DNA from: Erythrocercus mccallii
Lineage: Eukaryota > Chordata > Aves > Passeriformes > Dicruridae
Assembly: GCA_013397435.1 (NCBI GenBank)
Contig: VZRG01000031.1
Coordinates: 996,609 to 1,060,608, forward strand
DNA: 64,000 nt
Direction: 5' to 3'
Each line of letters begins with the position of its first letter. The stretch's first letter is position 1. Under the pieces are notes generated by a model. The model was not told where the DNA came from. It searched no databases and saw only the letters and a list, made by a program, of their open reading frames with translations. Of this stretch, positions 47,101-59,370 are shown piece by piece. Made by a program: the position numbers and the translations under genes.

Positions 47101-50100
47101 ATCTGTAGATCAGGGAAGTAAAAAATGGTCAAGGCATCTAATAAAAACCAGCCTAAAGTCCTATTTTTCTTCTTATTCATGCCCTTGCTAAAAGTGCTTG
47201 CATAACACTTTCCAGGGGGGATCTCAGACACTGCACATTTTCCCAGAGTGCTGGTGAAATAGCAGGCAATACTTTGTCCATGTCTGCCTTGAGAAAGCAA
47301 AGGAAGTTGCATGTCTTTTTTGACAACAGAAAGCTTGTGAAATGAACCCTGAATAAAGCCATTGCAAACTAAGTATCTTAGAACTTTGGTCAAAGTTTGG
47401 GATATTTAAAAAGTCCTCATATTTTTAGAAATCAAAATATTTTAACTTGTTACAGTTGATAAAATTCATGGAAGAACTGTGAGTCTGGGAGCAGCACTCC
47501 AGGCTCCTGCTCTCTTGCTCCAAAAGATGTGTAATCCTGCCTTTATATCAAATGTGTGAGTGAAATGAGGAGAACAAGGTGATCCTGCTGGGCTATATCA
47601 TACTTCTTTCCAGCATGTATGGAAGGTACAACAGAGGCAGAGGTTATGCCACTGTTAGAGAAATCTGTTTTTAAAAAGGGCGGTGTTTCATAATGAGACA
47701 ATAAACAGGAACAGAGAAAAATGTCAATGCCTCCTTCATTTGGTAGGAAATATTTTGAGCAGCCTGCAAGCAATTATTTTATTTGGTCAGTAGATATGTA
47801 ATTGCACTATATAGTTTTAAGCATGAAGATGAAATAGCCCCACATGAAAAGGAAAAAAAGTCCTTTCTAGTGGTTATGAAAATAAACTGTAAAGCACCCA
47901 GCAGTGAAAGGGTCAAAATGGTTGTATTAACTGAACTCTCCTGAGGACATATGTTGTTTACAGTATACGTTTAAAATAATATTCCTGGCTAGTCAGGCTT
48001 TCCCTCAGGATAATGCAATTACAACAGTAACAGAGGATTAATTAAAGACTCTCCCATAGGTGTTGCTAGAGATCTTGAATCGACCAAAGGGGGATACATT
48101 ACCAACTCAGCACAGAGGTGAACAGACCAGAGCTGTTCAAAATAATTAGTTAGGCACAAGGGCAGGGTTGAGCTTTTTGCCTCATTTATCTGATTTTGAT
48201 TAATACTGTAATTTCTTTTTTTTTTTTAATGCAGAAGAGGCATATTGGTTCCCATTTGTGTATGAGAAATGAGTAAGGAAGATCAAGCTTCTGAATAGAG
48301 AAATCAATAGCAAATGAATTTATTCTGGTCCAGTGTCAAGTAGGATATAATTTTCTTTTCTTTTCTTTTTTGACACCTGGTTTAAATGCTTGGCACCAAG
48401 GGGTAATTTTTCTGCCATGAAGGGAACAACAGTCCTGTTCACGCACAGTGCACGGAGTGATGCAGTTGCATGACAAGCAACAACGACATGAAAGAATGTT
48501 AGAGCTGGAGGCTTACCTCCCCATTCTTTTTTTTTTTTTTTGCCTTCATAATCATCCCTGCATGTACTTACAAAGTCCAGATAGAAGCTGAGTTATAGTA
48601 CTTAATCTGGCAAGTCCACTAATTTGGAATTATGCAGTAAAGTTGAAAAAAGTGAAGGTAGTCCCTCTCTCCAAAGACCTTTTAAGACAGAAAAAACTTA
48701 TAGCAATCCCCCAATGTGTTATTTTTGCATAAACGGTTATTTTTGGTTCACTTCTGTCTTGAAGTTCCTGTTCTGGATGAACATTCAACAGAAAAGAAAT
48801 GGTAGTGATCAAAGTTTAGATGAGATGCACAGAAAACTGCATTAGAAATGAGTGAACACCTCTCTCCAAGGGGTGATTGGTGAGATTTGGGCTAGATCCC
48901 TCATGCATCATAACTTGTCAGCAGACCTACTTGGGGCTGTAAAGCTAATATTAAAGTTTCTTGGGCTGTTCTGGACATATATGCCATAGGTGTGTCAAGA
49001 TATTCTCCCATTTTGATGTTCTATATATTTGTCACATTTTTTCATACAAACAATCTAAAACCAGAATATTTAAACAAATCACAGAATAATTTGTTTAGAA
49101 CCTACACACACACAAAAAAACTCATTAAGAAAGGGATGATTTCTTTATAGTGAATATTTTATTCTCAGATCTAGAAATCAGATTCTCATATGAGGTGTAT
49201 TATGCCTATCTAAGAATCTGATCCATTTTAAATATATAGGAAATCTCTTTTGTCTGGCTAGGCTCATTTTGTCACAAGCAAGTACTTTGTCTGAAAGGTG
49301 GTAGGGTAAGATGAAATTAAAATTAATTTATGCAATGTAATTATTTGCTGGTTTTGGAGTTTTCTTTCAGATAATATCAATATGAAGATTAGAATAATAT
49401 ATTGCACTCTATTTAGCCATAGATGTGGAGGAAACTATGATGTTCCAATTTTTCTTAATGGGTAGGGACACTTAGCCTTTTAGTTCCTGAATTAACATGA
49501 GAGAAACAACAGAATTCTAAAATGGTATAAGGACATTTTTCAAATTTAACTCAAAATGGCAGAAGAATTATAACCTAGAGGAGAAATCAGGCTAATTTGT
49601 GAAGGAAATCTGAGGAAAGTGTTGCCTATTTCACTGCATGATAAACGTCCTCTTTATTGGTGTTAAGGCAGGTTTAGTAAAGAGTATTCAAGAGAATACT
49701 GCAAGGAGAAAATAAAGGAATTGCCAAGAAAAATATTAACACTTACTCTACCCATAATTTCCAAAGACAACAGTTAGGAACATGACCCTGGTGGATTTTT
49801 ATGTGCCATCATGTTTCAGAATTTTCCCTTGATAAAAGAGAGACATTTCAGTGAGAATCAGGAATCCTGTGTGTTCATATACTTTTTTTAGTCACCTAAG
49901 AAAGTACAGTATCCTATAGAAACACAGTTGTGTCCCACTGATGGGGTTTGTTCACATTTCTGTATCTGTGTGAATGGCAGATTTGCCTGCCAATGGCGTC
50001 CATGCCTCAGAGGTTTTCTTCTGGCTCTGTTTCAGGTCTTGTCTTTGTACTGTACATTTGCACTTACCTATCAGTGCCTCCAGGACTGATTTCACCAACT

Positions 50101-51939
50101 TGTGAGCAGTGTGCATGGCAAGTTTGACCTGCCTGCTAAGACCAGAAGCACATGTAAGCTGTGTGTTTGTGGAGAGATTTGTAGATCACAAATGATCACA
50201 ACTCTATGTCTGCAGAAGATGTACATGAAGCTGTGCATGTAGAACTTGTTTGTAGAACTTGTTTTGATAAAGATAGGACAGTGCAAGCAGGTAAAATGTT
50301 TTCTTTTTCACAAACTTCTGCATTTCTGTTCATTTCGTAGTCATGTGGGTTCTCATGTTCTTGCCTAGTGGAGGTCTCTTTGGCAGCTGTCACTAGATGG
50401 TGCTAGCTGTATAAAAGAGGTGTCCCCCTCTTTTCCTTCTCTGATTCAGACCTTGCTCTCTCAAGGACCCTGAGTGCTTTGGCTCGGTCCAAGAGATGTA
50501 GTTCCACTGAGTCCTGGGAATCCAGAGAAGCTGCTTTCTCCTTAACAGCTAATAGGTCAATAGGGATTAATTAGGGAATTGCCAGAGGTTTGGATTTACC
50601 TTGCATGTGGGTTTCTTATGGTCACAAAGGAGACCTGTTGTTCTGCCAGCATTTTCAAAGGAGCTTAAGATAAGTAGAGGACCACTAGTTTTATTTTGGC
50701 ATTGTCTCATCTTTGTCCAGAAGGATGTTTGTCCTTTATCAAGTCTGCTAGAAACTAAACTTCTTTCTCACAAAATACAGAGATCTCCTATAATTCAAAA
50801 ACCAGCCTGGTAGAGGACTGGGGGGCCTGAGAATGACTGGCTGTTGGAGAGGTGTGCATGTCAGAGAAATGAGCTTTGCCCATATTTTTTTGCAGGGTAT
50901 TAGAGGTTATTTGAATGGTCCCTTTGAATCCTATCAAATATAGAGGTAGACCTTAAAAAATTATCTTTTACTCAGAAAGTGTTTGGGGTAGGCTTTGGAT
51001 TAAGCATGGTGGAAAGCATATGGACGATGGAAGTAGAAGGACTAGGTAGACACCAATGTAAATTGACTTTTCTCTCCTTTAGGTTTTCCTCACTATTTTT
51101 AATAGTAGCTGAAAGACAAAACCTTCCTGAGATCAAACCTTCATGTCCTTGGCTTCAGGAAGAGCTTAAAGAAGCCACCAGTCAAATACATCAGGTTTTC
51201 ACCCTTAGCAATAAAAGCCTTTTCCTTATTGTAAAAGCAGGGCACATTGCACTCAAATGGGGAGAGATGCTAAGTGCAGTGACAATTGTTTCCCAGGGAG
51301 AATGTTTCGGCAGGAAGCCAGTATTTAATCACATAGCCACATCACATCATTACAGAGCGTCACTCAGTGCAACCACTTGATGCAGTGCACCGCACCTCCG
51401 CAGCATAATGCTGGCTCCCTGCCAACAATTTAGAGAAAACTGCTATCAGCTTTTATAATTGCTTTCCTTGATGATACAACCCAGTCAAATGGCAGGGCTA
51501 GAGTGGGGATGAAATGGACAGTTAGGAGACCACAGAGTTCCCAGACTTCCAAGTGGCACCTGTTAGCCAGAAATTCATTTGCTGGCAGCTTCAAAAGTCC
51601 ACCACAACTGGTACTAATTGTCAGCCTTGCTGGCAGTCTCCTCACAGAAATTGAGGAGTAAACTTATACAAAGATACAGCAGCTCACTTTACCTCAAAAA
51701 TGATGCCGACATTGGGCAATATTTGACCATCCTACATGCATCCTGTAGCTGAGATGGCTGCTTAGAACATTACAACACCATATATGCATGTTTACATTAT
51801 TATGGCAGAACCTTATTAGCTATACATGGAAAGTAAAAACCTGCTAGAATGATTAGGACAATGTGAGCTCTCCTACATGCTATCTACATCATATTACACA
51901 TGAACTAGCATTGTCACCTCTCCCCAAAGGTGGCTACAG
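44141..51939. other. Long unique non-coding stretch
   Basis: About 7.8 kb with no recognised gene. It contains poly(T) runs near 44637-44651 and 48526-48541 and a CTTTT repeat (48352-48370). It also has a T/C homopolymer junction near 46419-46434, a 13-base perfect tandem duplication (50239-50264) and a homeodomain-motif-rich stretch near 47.98-48.16 kb. The 133-codon plus-strand open frame at 50979-51380 has no familiar motif. Confidence 0.5.
50239..50264. repeat. 13-base perfect tandem duplication
   Basis: GTAGAACTTGTTT occurs twice back to back without mismatch. Slippage duplication. Confidence 0.9.
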
Positions 51940-52545
51940 GTATCCTGGACTGCATTAGACAAAGTGTTTCCAAAGAGGGGTGAACCTTCTCCTCTAATTG
52001 GCACTGGTGAAGCCACTTCTGGAGCACTGTGTCTAATTCTGGGCTATCCAGTAACAGAAAAATATCCCTAGTAAAAGAGAGACATGGAGCTATTAGAGAA
52101 AGTCCAGTAAGTGGCATGAAGATGGTTAAAGGACCGGAGCATTTCTCATAAGGAAACACTGAGAGAGCTGTGACTGTTCAGCCTGGAGAAGAGAGGGCTT
52201 AGGGGGATCTTGTCAATGTGTACAGTTATCTGAAGAGGGTGTGTGAAGAAGGAGTCAGCCTCTTATCAGTGACAGAACCAGAGACAGTGGGAAAACTGAA
52301 AGACAAGAGTTTCTGTCAGAACTTCAGGATATGGGGTTTTTGCATGGTGAGAGTGGCCAATCACTGGCACAAGCTGTACAGAGAACTTGTGGAGTTTCCA
52401 CCCTTGGAGATATTGAAAAGCTGTCTGAGCATAGTCCTGGGCAACTGGCTCTAGCTGGTCCTATTTCCCAGAGGAGGGGTGGGCAAGATGACCTCTGGAG
52501 GTCCTTTCCAACATCAACTGTTCTGTTATACTCTAATTTTGTGAC
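51940..52545 (+). repeat. CR1 LINE 3' part with broken ORF2 C-terminus
   Basis: Plus-strand CR1 remnant. The order is GACTGCATTAGACAAAGTGT, CACTGGTGAAGCCACTTCTG, GAGAGAGCTGTGACTG then TTCAGCCTGGAGAAGAGAGG, the typical sequence of the last part of ORF2. From 52218 the frame still reads HWHKLYRELVEFPPLEILK, the counterpart of the family's HW.RLPREVVESPSLEVFK block. Stops and frameshifts upstream show that it is dead. The 3' end reads GATGACCTCTGGAGGTCCTT, CCAACATCAACTGTTCTG and fades into a degenerate TTCTGTTATACTC tail. Confidence 0.93.
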
Positions 52546-52769
52546 ACTCATATTACAATGACCACAGGTATGAAAAATGTATCGAGACCATGACTAAAAT
52601 AGGTAAGTAATCCAGTTTTAAAGCCACTATACCCTTTCTTGGTCCTGTCTGGCCAAACCTTGAGCACATGCAGTTAACTCTATAAGAGCATATATTGATT
52701 CAGGCTGAAGTCTGAACATTAGTGTGTTAGGACAATTCTTCTGTCTATATCTTTTCACTCTCATGACCA
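52546..52769. other. Spacer between two CR1 fragments
   Basis: About 220 bases with no recognisable gene or repeat. The last 40 bases may already be diverged sequence of the next CR1. Confidence 0.5.
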
Positions 52770-53049
52770 GTAACATGATTCAAGGAAATGACATGGAGTG
52801 GAGTCAGGGGAGGTTTAGTTTACACATCAGGAAAAGGTTTTTCATCCAGAGAGTGGGTGAGCACTGGAACAGACTCCCCAGGAAAGTACCCACAGTATCA
52901 AGCCTGTGTGAGTTCAAGAAGCATCTGAGCAATTCTCTCTGGCACATGGTGTAATCCTTGGGGTGTCCTGTGCAGAGTCAGGAGTTGGCCTCCATGATCC
53001 ACATGGGTCTCTTCCAATTCAGCACATTCTATAATTTTATGATTCTATA
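52770..53049 (+). repeat. CR1 LINE 3' end of a second subfamily
   Basis: Plus-strand CR1 terminus. GGAGGTTTAGTTTACACATC, AGGAAAAGGTTTTTCATCCA, GAGCACTGGAACAGACTCCC and GTTCAAGAAGCATCTGAGCA give an ORF2 C-terminus with GEHWNRLPRKVP and a stop after ...SLWHMV. The 3' untranslated part has CTTGGGGTGTCCTGTGCAGA, AGTTGGCCTCCATGATCCAC and a well-preserved terminal repeat ATTCTATAATTTTATGATTC. The 'GGGGTGTCCTGTGCAG' 3' end differs from the neighbour at 51940-52545, so the two are separate insertions. Its 5' truncation leaves only about 280 bases. Confidence 0.95.
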
Positions 53050-56000
53050 CCAGTGGTGAGTAGATGATGCATAGGAAGTGGAAAAGGACAGAGTTTACAT
53101 AAAGGGATACTCTCAAGGTTTTCCTGCCCACCTTCTCGCTGACATAATCTGAGGAATTTAATGAGCCTGGACTTACATCTACCCCACTGGACTTAATAGA
53201 CACCAGTGGTCTTATCATCCATAAATTTATCTCATCCATTCTTAACTGTCCTTTTACTTTTAGGTATCTTTACTTGACATGACAATGAGTTTCACAATTT
53301 AATTTTTTTGGCTGTATGGAAACAAACTTTCTTTTTTGTGTATTTTAAGCCTGCAGGTTTAGAGGTTCCTCTGCTCATTGTAGCATTTTCATTCAAATCA
53401 AGAGGAAGGAAAATGACTCAGCACCACTCGGTTTTGGATTTTTCTCTGTTTTAATTACCTGCATATAGCATCACTGTTGTCAGCCTTGGTGTCAGCAGAA
53501 ATAACACCGTAGTGGACCCCCAGTGGGCCTAACACTGTACCCCACTGTCGTTATGCTAAGCAATGTGCATACATGGATCAGATTCTCCAACCCTAAAGCT
53601 TGCAGTCCAAATATAAGATGCAGTAAAACAGACTGATAGAAGGAAGTGTGGAAAACAACAGCCCAGTGTGAGTCAGCATGACTGACAGTATGCCCACCTA
53701 TTTTTCCTGGATGTTGCTGGTTGTTTCAGGACAAGCCCAGAACCATGAACACAAATCCTCTGTGGTAAAATAATTTCCGCCCACCTTTCAATATTCCTTT
53801 CTAGAAAAAAAAATCACCTTGCATTCCTGAATTATTGCCTCTGGGCTCACAGTTCTCTGTTGCCAGATTTGGAAGGAATCAGCAGTTTCACTGCTGTTGT
53901 GGCCAAAGAGGAAAAATAGTATAATCCTAAGGAATCCTGATTAGGATTCAAGCAAACATCCACATGACCAAGAAGATGTGCACCACTGCCTTCTGCTCTC
54001 TAAAGGCTGACATATTAGTTTGAAAAGTGGATACGCGTACAACAGAGTTTGAACCAGACACAAAAGAGATCATCTGCTTTGCCAATGCAATAAAACTACC
54101 TCTCTCTGGACATTCACAACCACATCTTGTTTTAGATTATATAAGCAATTTGTAAAAATAGGCATGAGCATCTAAAACGAAGATTCTTCCCCACTTTTGT
54201 TTATTGGCATATATTAATTTGGTCTTGGTACAGTCCTGCCTTAACATATGATAACTTTTAGTTTTTAAACACAGTGACTCGCAGATGGTGAATATGTCTA
54301 AAAGAATAATATAGGCAAAAAACTTTAGACAGGTCAACATCTTTTTTGTTCCTTTTCTTCCAATGTAAAAATGCAATTGCCTGCAGACAGAAGCAGTCTT
54401 GACAAAGGATTGTATATGTCCTAATGTTAGTCTTAATTAAAACAAAGGTTGCAATATTGTTTTATGACTGTATTTGTATAACATATGACTTTGCATAGGA
54501 GACAGTCCTAACCATTACCTGTTTATCTATTTAAAGCAGCATAGTCTGTTATTGATTGCACTCAAACAATACATGAATACATGGGCATATTTATTGTTAA
54601 GGTCAATACAATGATAGGATTTGATCCCCTTTGCTTTGTTGCTTAGGAAAGAAAATAAAATTCTTATGAAGTCTGTGCTGTTTTTTTCTTTGCAGCTGTC
54701 TCTAGTAGCTGTGCTTTAAGTACGTATTCTCTAGTGGACAAGGCCATCAAATACGTAAATTACATTAGGGCAAGGAAGACATTAGCAAGGTCTGATTTTA
54801 TACAGATCTCAACATGATTCTCAATTTGTAAAGCTAATCAACCACTTTTCTTATATATCTTTACCACAGAAATGCTTGTCTAACCAGCAGCTTTCAAATG
54901 TAATTAGCCAGTGTGCCCTTTCAGCTACCATTCTGTGATAACCCATGAGATGATTTTAGTGTCTTTAGAAATATTTATATAATATAGACATTTTGTTCCA
55001 GACTTATAGACTATTTCCTAGGAAAACACCTGAGAATCATTCTTCTGTGAAGGTTTTAATTTATGCAAATGTTTAATTTTTAACATCAATGTGGATAATT
55101 GTGAGTTAATGTGTATGTGTCTTCCTGACACAGTCAGATGCTTTCATGTTTTCTATGGCCTTTTTGAAGCAAGGTATGCTGAGGACCCTATGCTACCACT
55201 TAAAACAAAATGTATGTATCCATGTGATAAATGTAATACTAGAAATTATCAGGAAAGTCTAGCTGGTTTGATTATCTTTTCTAATGGTTTGAAAAGATCA
55301 TCTCTTCATCTGATCAGCCTCTGAAAGGCCCTGCTAGACTACATCTCAGTCCATGCCTGAGTAACCCTTCTCTCCCACATTATAAGACTACACAACCTCC
55401 CTCTAACATCAATGGAAATCTAAGCATTTGCCAGCTGCCAGTGAGTGCATACCACCACTGTTGAATTAGATGGGATTAAAGTATGTATCAGCCCTTATAC
55501 TTTTGGAAAATTCTGACATGATGTGCTGGCATCCTGCTTCCACACTTAGTGATGATGGGATGAGGGAAGAGAATGAGCTCACAAGCAGTAATTGCCTGTA
55601 GGAACCCTCTAGTAGCTTCTTGTGCAGATGTACATGGAACAACCTTATTGCCGTCAGGATGAAGAATTTATGCCAATATACTTAGGGCGGCTGGAGTTAC
55701 AGATTTTTCGGGGAAATCTGAAGTAATTTGATTCAATAAAATGTATTTGGCTGACCCAAACGGACTTTATGCATATTCTTTATTGCCTGTCATAAATATA
55801 TGTCTTCCATTCTGCCCCAGGGGAACTGTGAGTTAGCAAGAAACTGAAGCTTTCTGTCTGAAAAGGCTGTGTCTCACCAGCAGGTGCTGTTGATGTGCTA
55901 AGCAGAGATAACAAACCAGGGAAAGTAATGAAATCCCATCCCAGAGCCTGCTGTTTCTACCACAGTCTCCTCTATCTTCCAGATTTTCTTTTATCATCAA

Positions 56001-56243
56001 GAAGGGCAGTGATATAAATCTTGAGAAGAAAACCTTACATACCTGCCTATAGTTACTTGAGATTTGGCTGAAAGTGGCCAGCACACTAAAGGCACACATG
56101 CATATGAGGCCAAGAGTCTGGTTCAACCTCATTTGAGTTTCTCTGTTCTCATTATTAGTCTTTGTAATCATTGTTAGTTTCACTTAATGTCTTCCATCTG
56201 TATTCCTTTAGCACTTGCTTCTAAATTATTGCATTGTACTTAA

Positions 56244-56321
56244 CACTAATAGATATCAGGTGGACCTTCATCCTTTGCATCACTAATAGATATCAGGTGG
56301 ACCTTCATACTTTGCATCACT
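56244..56321. repeat. 37-base tandem duplication
   Basis: Two adjacent 37-base units starting CACTAATAGATATCAGGTGG (56244-56280 and 56281-56317) differ at one position (CATCC against CATAC), followed by the first four bases of a third unit. The near identity implies a recent duplication, perhaps still polymorphic. Confidence 0.95.
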
Positions 56322-57356
56322 TAATCTAATCTCTTCTGAATCTGAGACTTGGCTGTTTGTTGAGCTGTACTGATGTCAATTAAAAATCTGACTTTAAATT
56401 AATTTGGTTAAGATAGTACAGAAGGTTCTGTGTGGACCCTCATATTCTGGGTTATTTGTAAGTCACTCAAAATAGGCTTAAACTGAACCAACTAAAACAG
56501 AAGGATGTCCAAATGGAGGTTGGCACCAGTTTAATTAAACTGCAGCAACTATGTATATAAACAAGGCTTAAATCTACAGACTGTAAATTACTTTTGACTG
56601 TAACATTACTCACTTCATTTTACAGCATCACAGAAAAAGTTCAGTTGCTGTTGTATTCAGCCAAAATGTGGATCAGTCACTCCATGCTAGATTTTGATGA
56701 GCCCCATATGGATGTACAGAGAACCTACACTAAACAGAGGAAATACCAGAGCACTGTCATTAAGTAACCTTGAATATATGACAGTACAATTTCTCATACA
56801 AAGCACTGGTGAAAATTCAATACTTCTAGCCACTCAAGTACACTATTTTGTAGAATGAATATGTACTGAATCTATCCTGTCATTTTTAATGTCAATTTAT
56901 TATTCATGAAAACTTAGTGTAATTAAAAATATTGTAAATATGTTTTGGTAAGCATATTTCATACTCTTCTGAACAAACATTTGTTTTATCTCTTGAATAT
57001 GTGACTATTATATGAACTCATTTCCAGTTAAATATTCCCTGTAACAGTGGTCAGGTGTCATATGAAAGTTAAGAAAGAAAAGCTATAATTTTTATTCTTA
57101 GCTTTAGTAATATGTTATTCTGTTAATTAAAGACACTGTGGCTTTGCCATGTGAGATTAATGACAGCCTGGTGTGCCAGGCAAACCTGAATTTCAATATT
57201 TTTCTTTCTTCACAAATTGAAGTTTTGGAAAAGAGCTGTCTTATTCAGCAGAGTGAATTTAATCCATGAATTTAATAGAAACACATATGCAGTGAAAGTC
57301 AAACAAGCGCTTAAGTTTCTCACTGAAGCAGTGCTTCTAGACTGGGGGACAAAATA

Positions 57357-57411
57357 TTTTTCTTTCCTTCTTTCTTCCTTTTCTTTTTCTTTCCTTTCCT
57401 CCCTTTCTTTC
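57357..57411. repeat. CT-rich polypyrimidine tract
   Basis: About 55 bases of T and C only, such as TTTTTCTTTCCTTCTTTCTT. On the minus strand this produces a spurious E/K/R-rich open frame. Simple-sequence repeat. Confidence 0.9.
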
Positions 57412-57920
57412 ATAACTTTTCCATGAAGCTTGTCATATTAATTTTAAGAGGATCAGAAGCAGCAACATTGATGCAGTCTTCTCCACTATATGAAGCATGG
57501 GAAGAAATTTGTGGAAAATAGAGCCTATGGTTTAATTCAGATTTCACACTAAGCTCTAATGCCCTGAATTTTGTCTGGTACTGCCCTATACCACTTAACT
57601 GATGGAATTGGTACTTTTAACCTATTTTTGTCAAACTTGACCTTACCGTGTGTATTCAGAGAGGTGCCTTATACAAATTCTGCCCTTCATGCATGGAAAC
57701 ATTAGTGCACCTAAAAGTTAAGGGGAAAGTCATTTGACTCCATGAGATTTTATCCATGATATTTCACTAAAGCTTTCTATTCCTTTAATTCTGTTCCAAA
57801 AGAAAAATAATCTGAAGGATAAAAAAGGCCTGTAGTATTACTACTGCACCTTGACCATTGAAGAATTTGATTTCATTTCAAAGAAAAAGTATTCTTAATG
57901 AAAATTCATACAATGAAAAA

Positions 57921-58036
57921 ATCACAGAATATCTTGGATTGGAAGGAACCTTAAAGATTGTCTACTTCCAACCCCTCTGATGTGGGCAAGGATGTCTTTT
58001 GCTAGACTACTTTGCTCAAGCTCCATTCAACATGGC
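57921..58036 (-). repeat. CR1 LINE 3' end fragment
   Basis: Inverted CR1 terminus. The plus strand reads ATCACAGAATATCTTGGATT, GGAAGGAACCTTAAAGATTG, TCTACTTCCAACCCCTCTGA, TGTGGGCAAGGATGTCTTTT, then GCTCAAGCTCCATTCAACAT. This is the usual minus-strand order from the octamer tail back towards ORF2. About 115 bases remain. Confidence 0.92.
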
Positions 58037-58954
58037 CAAATTTAACGCTGTATATTAAAAACCAGTATGTGTTTTTCTGTTTGTTTCCTTACTCTCCCTC
58101 TTTTCCCTGCTGATTGTTACTTGTTAATTTAGCATGATATTTAATGATTTAACATTATATTTAGCTGGTGAGAACATTTGTGAGTTCAAGGTCAGGAATC
58201 TGCTGAGGTAGTTGGTTCCAGTGGGGTTTGATCACCTTAATCGCTTGTAGGGAAGCCAGGCACTGTATTAGGCAAAGTTAAAGATTAAGAAATCTTCTGT
58301 AGTGGACAGCGCTCCTGTAAAACATGTTGCTGGAAAATTATTAGGCTTTTGTGTGTATTGTTTTGCTGGTTTGTTTGGGTTTTTTTTTTCCCCTAGGAAT
58401 ATTAATTTATCAAGAATGTATTGATTTGCTTCTTCTGACATAATACTTAATTTCATATATACACTTCTCTACTGGAATCCTGCACGATATTTTGCTAATG
58501 CTCTTCCCCTTAGGAAGGCCTCACCATAAGGTCATAAAACTCTTTGGCAAACGTTTGGCATGTGCTGCTATTTCCTAAAAATATCTTGACATATTATAAA
58601 TCCTGGAAAACTAACTCTGTCAGAAGAAAACATAAGTTGTTTCCCTAAAGAAGGTTCATCTCTATCTTGGATCAGGGGGACTCAGTTTTGCCATATGTCT
58701 TCAAGACTGGATGGAACCTCAAAAACTCACAGAGCTCCAGAGGAGGAAATAAAGTTCTCTGGAAGAGAAGGCAATGTAATATGTCATATGCCAGGTAATG
58801 TCTGGTTGAAGGAAAACTACTTGGTTCCTACTGACTCAGACACTTATTTAGAAATTTATCTGTACTTCATCAAAAGCAATGAAATACTTCTTATTGAATG
58901 CAAGGCACCTGACTGAATTCTTGGACAGGAGCAGTTGTAGGTTACAGCTAGTCT
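58037..58954. other. Unique non-coding DNA
   Basis: No gene or repeat recognised apart from a T-run near 58380-58390. The 73-codon plus-strand open frame at 58695-58916 has no known motif. Confidence 0.5.
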
Positions 58955-59076
58955 TGGAGTCATCCTGTGGTTATGGAACTTGCCTGGAATTCAGAAATTC
59001 TGGGCTCAGTTCCCAACAATGCCACAGCCTCCCTAGAGGTAAGAAACTAAAGCTCTTTGTGCCTCAATTCTCAGTC
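58955..59076 (+). repeat. MIR-type CORE-SINE fragment (5' and central part)
   Basis: CTGTGGTTATGGAACTTGCC, TGGAATTCAGAAATTCTGGG, CTCAGTTCCCAACAATGCCA and then CTAAAGCTCTTTGTGCCTCA with ATTCTCAG follow the MIR order. In the consensus these are '...GTGGTTA..GA.C', 'CCTGGGTTC.AATCCCAGCTCTGCCAC', and '..AACCTCTCTGTGCCTCAGTTTC'. Part of the core between them is missing. MIR is a tRNA-derived SINE mobilised by L2 before the bird-mammal split, so this is a relic. The comparison is from memory and should be confirmed by a repeat-profile search. Confidence 0.6.
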
Positions 59077-59370
59077 CAGAATCAGCCTTTGACCTTGGAA
59101 GTTACTACTATCTTTCCCAAGTAATGGTGCCCTGAAATTTTTTTCACAGATCTCTCTAGTATTATGTTCCTGCATGAAGTTTTCACAGTTTCTTCCCCAC
59201 TACCAATTATAAAGGAAATTTCAGCTGAGGAAGAGACACCAGAAAACAGGTATTTGAACAAAGTTACACTGCAATTGATGTGTATAGAACTGAGTGAATA
59301 GTGTTCTGCATGTTTGGAGTCAGTCCTACATGTCTGTTTGGGACAGAGCCCAACCAATAGAGAGTTCTTC
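59077..59370. other. Spacer between two MIR-type fragments
   Basis: About 295 bases with no recognised gene or repeat. The two flanking MIR pieces overlap in the consensus, so this is not simply an insertion splitting one copy. Confidence 0.5.

Larger units (their letters stand above)
53050..57920. other. Unique non-coding DNA
   Basis: No gene recognised. Contains the 37-base tandem duplication (56244-56321) and a CT-rich tract (57357-57411). The 116-codon minus-strand open frame at 55833-56183 has no known motif. Confidence 0.5.

Noticed and set aside
48488..48535. AGAATGTTAGAGCTGGAGGC followed by a T run, resembling an inverted CR1 end
   Set aside because: Only about 20 bases match and the second conserved segment is absent.
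49080..49112. TCACAGAATAATTTG, resembling an inverted CR1 tail
   Set aside because: The match stops after the first ten bases.
57210..57426. E/K-rich (minus) and S/F-rich (plus) open frames
   Set aside because: Translation of a CT-rich simple repeat.
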